Source: Lachnospiraceae bacterium (lineage in GTDB: Bacteria > Bacillota > Clostridia > Lachnospirales > Lachnospiraceae). From it: a stretch of DNA of 9,829 nt. A program made the translations under genes and the position numbers. Of the stretch, positions 7,533 through 9,829 are shown in pieces. How positions within the stretch are numbered: the stretch's first letter is position 1; each line of letters starts with the position of its first letter. The notes beneath the pieces were generated by a model that saw only the letters and a list, made by a program, of their open reading frames with translations, made no database searches and had not been told where the DNA came from. Where the stretch lies: the NCBI GenBank assembly GCA_900753685.1, contig CAAEAB010000218.1:1-9829 (forward strand), in the 5' to 3' direction.

Positions 7533-7565
7533 AAAATTGCGCTTCTTAAAAAGGAGCGCAATTTT
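7533..7565. terminator. Bidirectional intrinsic terminator between aroE and aroK
   Basis: A 15-bp stem (7533-7547 with 7551-7565, one G-U pair) closes a 3-nt AAA loop. The outer arms are A/T runs around a GCGC core, so T-tracts follow the core on both strands: TTTT on plus, and TTTTTATG on minus. It sits between the converging stops of aroE and aroK. Confidence 0.88.
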
Positions 7566-7573
7566 AAGCTTAT

Positions 7574-8089
7574 TTACATTTCTTCAATTCTTCGAATAAT
7601 CTCATCGCAGATTTCTTCAATCTCCCGATGATCCGTAGCCACAGCAATATCCGCAGCAGCCTCATATTTCGGACGACGTTTTTCCAGCAAATCTCCGATA
7701 AATGCCGTATTTTTATTGCCCTTTAAAAGGGGACGGCTGTCGTCATCTTTGACTCGCTCCAAAATGGTTTCTGGCTCGGCCGTCAGCCATACGACCGTCC
7801 CCGCCGCCTTCATGATCGCTGCATTGGTGCCCCTAAGGGCCATGCCGCCGCCGCAGGAAACAATCAGATTATGCTCCGTTTTCAATGCTTCCAGAAGGGC
7901 TGTCTCCATATTACGGAACGCTTCTTCGCCTTTTTGGGCGAAAATATCTGAAATACTCATACCCTCACGATTTACAATCAAGGCGTCCGTATCTACTTCC
8001 TTCATATTCAGCCGTTCCTTCAACCGTGCAGAAACCGTCGATTTTCCGGTGCCCATAAAGCCAATTAACAATATATTTTTTCTATCCAT
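7574..8089 (-). CDS. aroK: Shikimate kinase
   Basis: This 171-aa P-loop kinase phosphorylates shikimate at the 3-OH, the fifth step of the shikimate pathway. Motifs are Walker A GFMGTGKST (10-18), VDTD with Asp33 and Asp35 for Mg and shikimate binding, Arg59 in FRNME, the glycine loop CGGGMAL (79-85), the lid arginine Arg119 in SRPLL, and RRPKY with Arg138 and Arg139. The length is normal. The gene lies 42 bp downstream of the acyl-CoA dehydrogenase on the same strand, with a GGATGGGAT ribosome binding region and no convincing promoter in the gap. It is thus probably the second gene of a transcript started at the sigma-54 promoter at 9330-9344, an unusual setting for a housekeeping biosynthetic enzyme. 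It faces aroE across a shared terminator. Confidence 0.97.
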   Translation of the reverse strand: MDRKNILLIGFMGTGKSTVSARLKERLNMKEVDTDALIVNREGMSISDIFAQKGEEAFRNMETALLEALKTEHNLIVSCGGGMALRGTNAAIMKAAGTVVWLTAEPETILERVKDDDSRPLLKGNKNTAFIGDLLEKRRPKYEAAADIAVATDHREIEEICDEIIRRIEEM

Positions 8090-8131
8090 TTTTATCCCAT
8101 CCTGTATACATATAACCCTTTCTCATCGATT

Positions 8132-9277
8132 TTATTTTCCGTCAATGACCGCTCTTGAAATAACCATCTTCTGTACCTCAGAAGTTCCTTCATACAGAGG
8201 AATAATGCGGGCGTCTCGATACATACGTTCAATCGCATAATCCTTCATATAGCCGTAGCCGCCATGAATCTGAAGAGATTTATGAGCCACATAAACCGCA
8301 TTTTCAGAAGCATAATACTTTGCCATAGCCGCCAGCTTACCGATATTCTCGCCATGCTGACGACGATCAGCAGCATTCAACGTAAGCATCTTAGCCGCTT
8401 CTGTCCGAGTGGCCATATCCGCCAGATACCACTGGAGCCCCTGATTTGCATTGATTGGTTTACCAAACTGCACGCGCTGTTTAGAATATTCTACCGCTGC
8501 CTCTAAAGCGCCTTCAGCTACGCCGACGCCCTGGGACGCCATACCGATACGTCCACCGTCAAGTCCTGCCATGGCAATCATAAATCCCCGGCCTTCTTTG
8601 CCGAGAAGCTGTGTTCTTGGAACGCGGCAGTCATCAAAAATCAATTCGGAAACCGGAGCGGCACGAAGTCCCATCTTATCCTCTACTTTCCCGACGGAAA
8701 ATCCTTGTGTTCCCCGATCGACGATAATCGCCGACATGCCTTTTGTCTTCTTCGCCGGGTCTGTCAGAGCGATGAGAATCACATAATCTCCCTCATCTTC
8801 GCCCATATTACTGATAAAACACTTAGATCCATTGATGACATAATCGTCTCCGTCCACAATGGCTTTTGTTCTTGCGGAAGCCGCGTCAGAACCAGCATTT
8901 GGCTCAGTCAGAGCAAAGGCGCCGACAGAACCTGTACAGGCCATTCTTAAATATTTCTGTTTTCGCTCTTCCGTACCATTTCTTAAAATAATATCGCTTG
9001 TCAATGTGTGTACGGCGATCAACTCCGCCACACTGGCATCTACCTTGGCGATTTCCATAATGACCAGAGCTTTTGTCACCTCATCCACACCGGCTCCGCC
9101 GTATTCTTCCGGCACGTTCATCCCAAGAAATCCCACATCGGCAACCTTCTGTACCACTCCTGGCGCAAATTTACTGTTTCTGTCCATCTCATCGGCAATC
9201 GGCGCCAGTTCTGTCTCGGCAAATGTTTTTGCTAACTGAATGATCATTTTCTGTTCTTTTGTCAAAATAAAGCTCAT
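8132..9277 (-). CDS. Acyl-CoA dehydrogenase (short-chain/butyryl-CoA dehydrogenase-like)
   Basis: This 381-aa flavoprotein, the normal family length, introduces or reduces an alpha-beta double bond in an acyl-CoA using FAD and usually an electron transfer flavoprotein. Family signature 1 is seen in FALTEPNAGSDAAS (about 121-134) and signature 2 in QIHGGYGYMKDYAIERMYRD (336-355). The catalytic base is Glu363 in PLYEGTSE. The Bcd-like base position points to short- or medium-chain, or possibly aryl-acrylyl, substrates, but no etfA/etfB, thiolase or CoA transferase is in view. I chose the ATG at 9277 because AGAGG lies 7 nt before it; a TTG at 9292 is the only longer option. It is preceded by a sigma-54 promoter and a sigma-54 regulator gene, and followed 42 bp later by aroK. 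The substrate cannot be inferred with confidence. Confidence 0.93.
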   Translation of the reverse strand: MSFILTKEQKMIIQLAKTFAETELAPIADEMDRNSKFAPGVVQKVADVGFLGMNVPEEYGGAGVDEVTKALVIMEIAKVDASVAELIAVHTLTSDIILRNGTEERKQKYLRMACTGSVGAFALTEPNAGSDAASARTKAIVDGDDYVINGSKCFISNMGEDEGDYVILIALTDPAKKTKGMSAIIVDRGTQGFSVGKVEDKMGLRAAPVSELIFDDCRVPRTQLLGKEGRGFMIAMAGLDGGRIGMASQGVGVAEGALEAAVEYSKQRVQFGKPINANQGLQWYLADMATRTEAAKMLTLNAADRRQHGENIGKLAAMAKYYASENAVYVAHKSLQIHGGYGYMKDYAIERMYRDARIIPLYEGTSEVQKMVISRAVIDGK

Positions 9278-9329
9278 TTCACTACCTCTCAAATAAAATT
9301 CCTGTTTTTGTTTGATACTTTTATTATTA

Positions 9330-9344
9330 GCAAATTTTATGCCA
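9330..9344 (-). promoter_or_regulatory. Sigma-54 (-24/-12) promoter of the acyl-CoA dehydrogenase-aroK unit
   Basis: The minus strand reads TGGCATAAAATTTGC. It matches the sigma-54 consensus TGGCAC-N5-TTGC at all conserved positions except one C to T, with the GG and GC doublets correctly spaced. The predicted start is near 9318, about 40 nt before the ATG at 9277. A sigma-54 activator gene immediately upstream supports the call. Confidence 0.88.
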
Positions 9345-9404
9345 ATTTTTAAATTTCCCTAAACCGGCCTGTTTTCAGCTTTTTTGAACCATTATTATAT
9401 AAAA

Positions 9405-9446
9405 GACGGCAAAAGGTGATGCTTACTTGCATCACTTTTCGCCGTC
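9405..9446 (-). terminator. Long hairpin after the sigma-54 regulator gene, probable terminator
   Basis: The arms 9405-9422 and 9429-9446 form an 18-bp stem with one mismatch and one wobble pair around a 6-nt loop. Read on the minus strand it begins 32 bp after the regulator's stop and is followed by TTTTATAT. This fits a rho-independent terminator with a short U-tract. The inner part is a perfect 7-bp-arm palindrome that may also be a protein-binding site (see 9416-9435). Confidence 0.65.
9416..9435. promoter_or_regulatory. Candidate activator-binding palindrome (site 1)
   Basis: GTGATGC-N6-GCATCAC is a perfect palindrome with 7-bp arms, centred about 107 bp upstream of the predicted sigma-54 transcription start. 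That is the usual distance for an enhancer-binding protein. The TGATGC-N6-GCATCA core has the same 6-6-6 layout as the TyrR box TGTAAA-N6-TTTACA. Confidence 0.55.
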
Positions 9447-9478
9447 AATCTTTATTTTCATCCGAATTTGTAAGGTTT

Positions 9479-9829
9479 TCAAGAGTGATGTTCCGATGCA
9501 TCATCCAAATGATACTGCCGAAGCTTTCTGGAAATGGTCGATTGATTCAGTCCCAGAGCCTCCGCTATCCGTCGGGTACTTCCGAACTGATTCCGGGTAT
9601 TTTCAAGAAGCTGACGTTCCATCTGATTCAGAGCCTCTTTATAAGGAAGAATCCCCTTCACCGTCACCTCGCCGAAGGACATCTCGCCTTTGCAGTATCT
9701 TTCCTGAAGGTGTTTTGCCCGCATGACCTCATCCTGCTCCAACACCACAATGTTTTCAACGAGATTTTCCAACTCCCGGATATTTCCCGGCCATTCCAGA
9801 TGCGCCAGCGTGCGCGCCGCCCGCAATGT
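9479..9829 (-). CDS. Sigma-54-dependent transcriptional regulator, C-terminal part (runs off right edge)
   Basis: This is the last 116 residues of a bacterial enhancer-binding protein, open to the window edge. The fragment starts in the end of the AAA+ ATPase, with the near-invariant sensor II segment WPGNIRELENLVE (fragment residues 13-25). A linker follows, then a Fis/TyrR-type DNA-binding domain whose helix-turn-helix is GSTRRIAEALGLNQSTISRKLRQYHL (83-108; key residues STRR, LGLNQST, RKLRQY). This helix-turn-helix resembles that of TyrR (STRKLAKRLGV...KLREYGL) more than NtrC. Such proteins hydrolyse ATP to open sigma-54 promoters. The sensory domain lies outside the window, so the signal is unknown. 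The matching sigma-54 promoter is the one at 9330-9344, so the downstream acyl-CoA dehydrogenase and aroK are its likely targets. The acidic, His-rich tail DDASEHHS is encoded by DNA containing a palindrome (9485-9504). Confidence 0.93.
   Translation of the reverse strand, partial: TLRAARTLAHLEWPGNIRELENLVENIVVLEQDEVMRAKHLQERYCKGEMSFGEVTVKGILPYKEALNQMERQLLENTRNQFGSTRRIAEALGLNQSTISRKLRQYHLDDASEHHS
9485..9504. promoter_or_regulatory. Candidate activator-binding palindrome (site 2), inside the regulator's last codons
   Basis: GTGATGT-N6-GCATCAT repeats site 1 in both half-sites with one symmetric-pair mismatch in each of the outer positions. It is identical to site 1 at 14 of 20 positions, including all of GTGATG and GCATCA. 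Its centre is 69 bp from site 1 and about 176 bp upstream of the predicted start. It encodes part of the tail DDASEHH. Confidence 0.5.

Noticed and set aside
8451..9239. Several plus-strand frames of 75-126 codons opposite the acyl-CoA dehydrogenase
   Set aside because: All lie within a full-length, motif-complete gene on the minus strand and overlap one another in different frames.
9405..9446. Inverted repeat as a mobile-element end or CRISPR repeat
   Set aside because: It occurs as one hairpin directly after a gene end with no transposase, target duplication or spacer array, so terminator and operator roles explain it better.

Overview
The window looks like part of the chromosome of an anaerobic, moderate-GC member of the Clostridia, most likely Lachnospiraceae. 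The grounds are the YqeG and EF-P protein types, strong AGGAGG-type ribosome binding sites, de novo cobamide genes, and a sigma-54 activator paired with an acyl-CoA dehydrogenase. No rRNA, tRNA, transposase, integrase or CRISPR array is visible. Genes are densely packed and nearly all on the minus strand. The longest non-coding stretch is about 200 bp (9278-9478), and it holds regulatory DNA.

Layout, left to right. Positions 1-1139 (minus) hold the N-terminal part of a pyruvate-kinase-like protein, preceded in the same transcript by a patatin-like hydrolase. Positions 1190-1873 hold elongation factor P as its own unit, with a good sigma-A promoter and an intrinsic terminator. Positions 1870-6614 hold a compact minus-strand operon transcribed aroD - cobD - exodeoxyribonuclease III - cobQ - yqeG. 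Its gaps are 12 bp or less or are overlaps, and its promoter lies in the short gap before aroD. Positions 6567-7565 hold a divergent plus-strand shikimate dehydrogenase of the YdiB-like type, closed by a bidirectional terminator. Positions 7574-9344 (minus) hold an acyl-CoA dehydrogenase followed by shikimate kinase. Upstream is a textbook -24/-12 (sigma-54) promoter, and 9479-9829 carries the C-terminal end of a sigma-54 enhancer-binding regulator with a TyrR/Fis-like helix-turn-helix.

Three consecutive shikimate-pathway enzymes (AroD, AroE/YdiB, AroK) sit in three separate transcription units. AroD and AroE share one intergenic promoter region. AroK appears to be downstream of a sigma-54 promoter together with an acyl-CoA dehydrogenase. 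CobD (aminopropanol phosphate arm) and CobQ (corrin amidation) share the aroD operon, and no cobalamin riboswitch is visible.

The most interesting feature is the regulatory module at 9330-9504. It combines a sigma-54 promoter with two matching palindromes of the form TGATGy-N6-GCATCA, 69 bp apart. One lies inside the presumed terminator hairpin of the regulator gene and the other inside the last codons of that gene. They lie about 100 and 175 bp upstream of the predicted start, and their 6-6-6 layout is that of TyrR boxes. The second notable item is a 36-bp in-frame tandem duplication inside cobQ.
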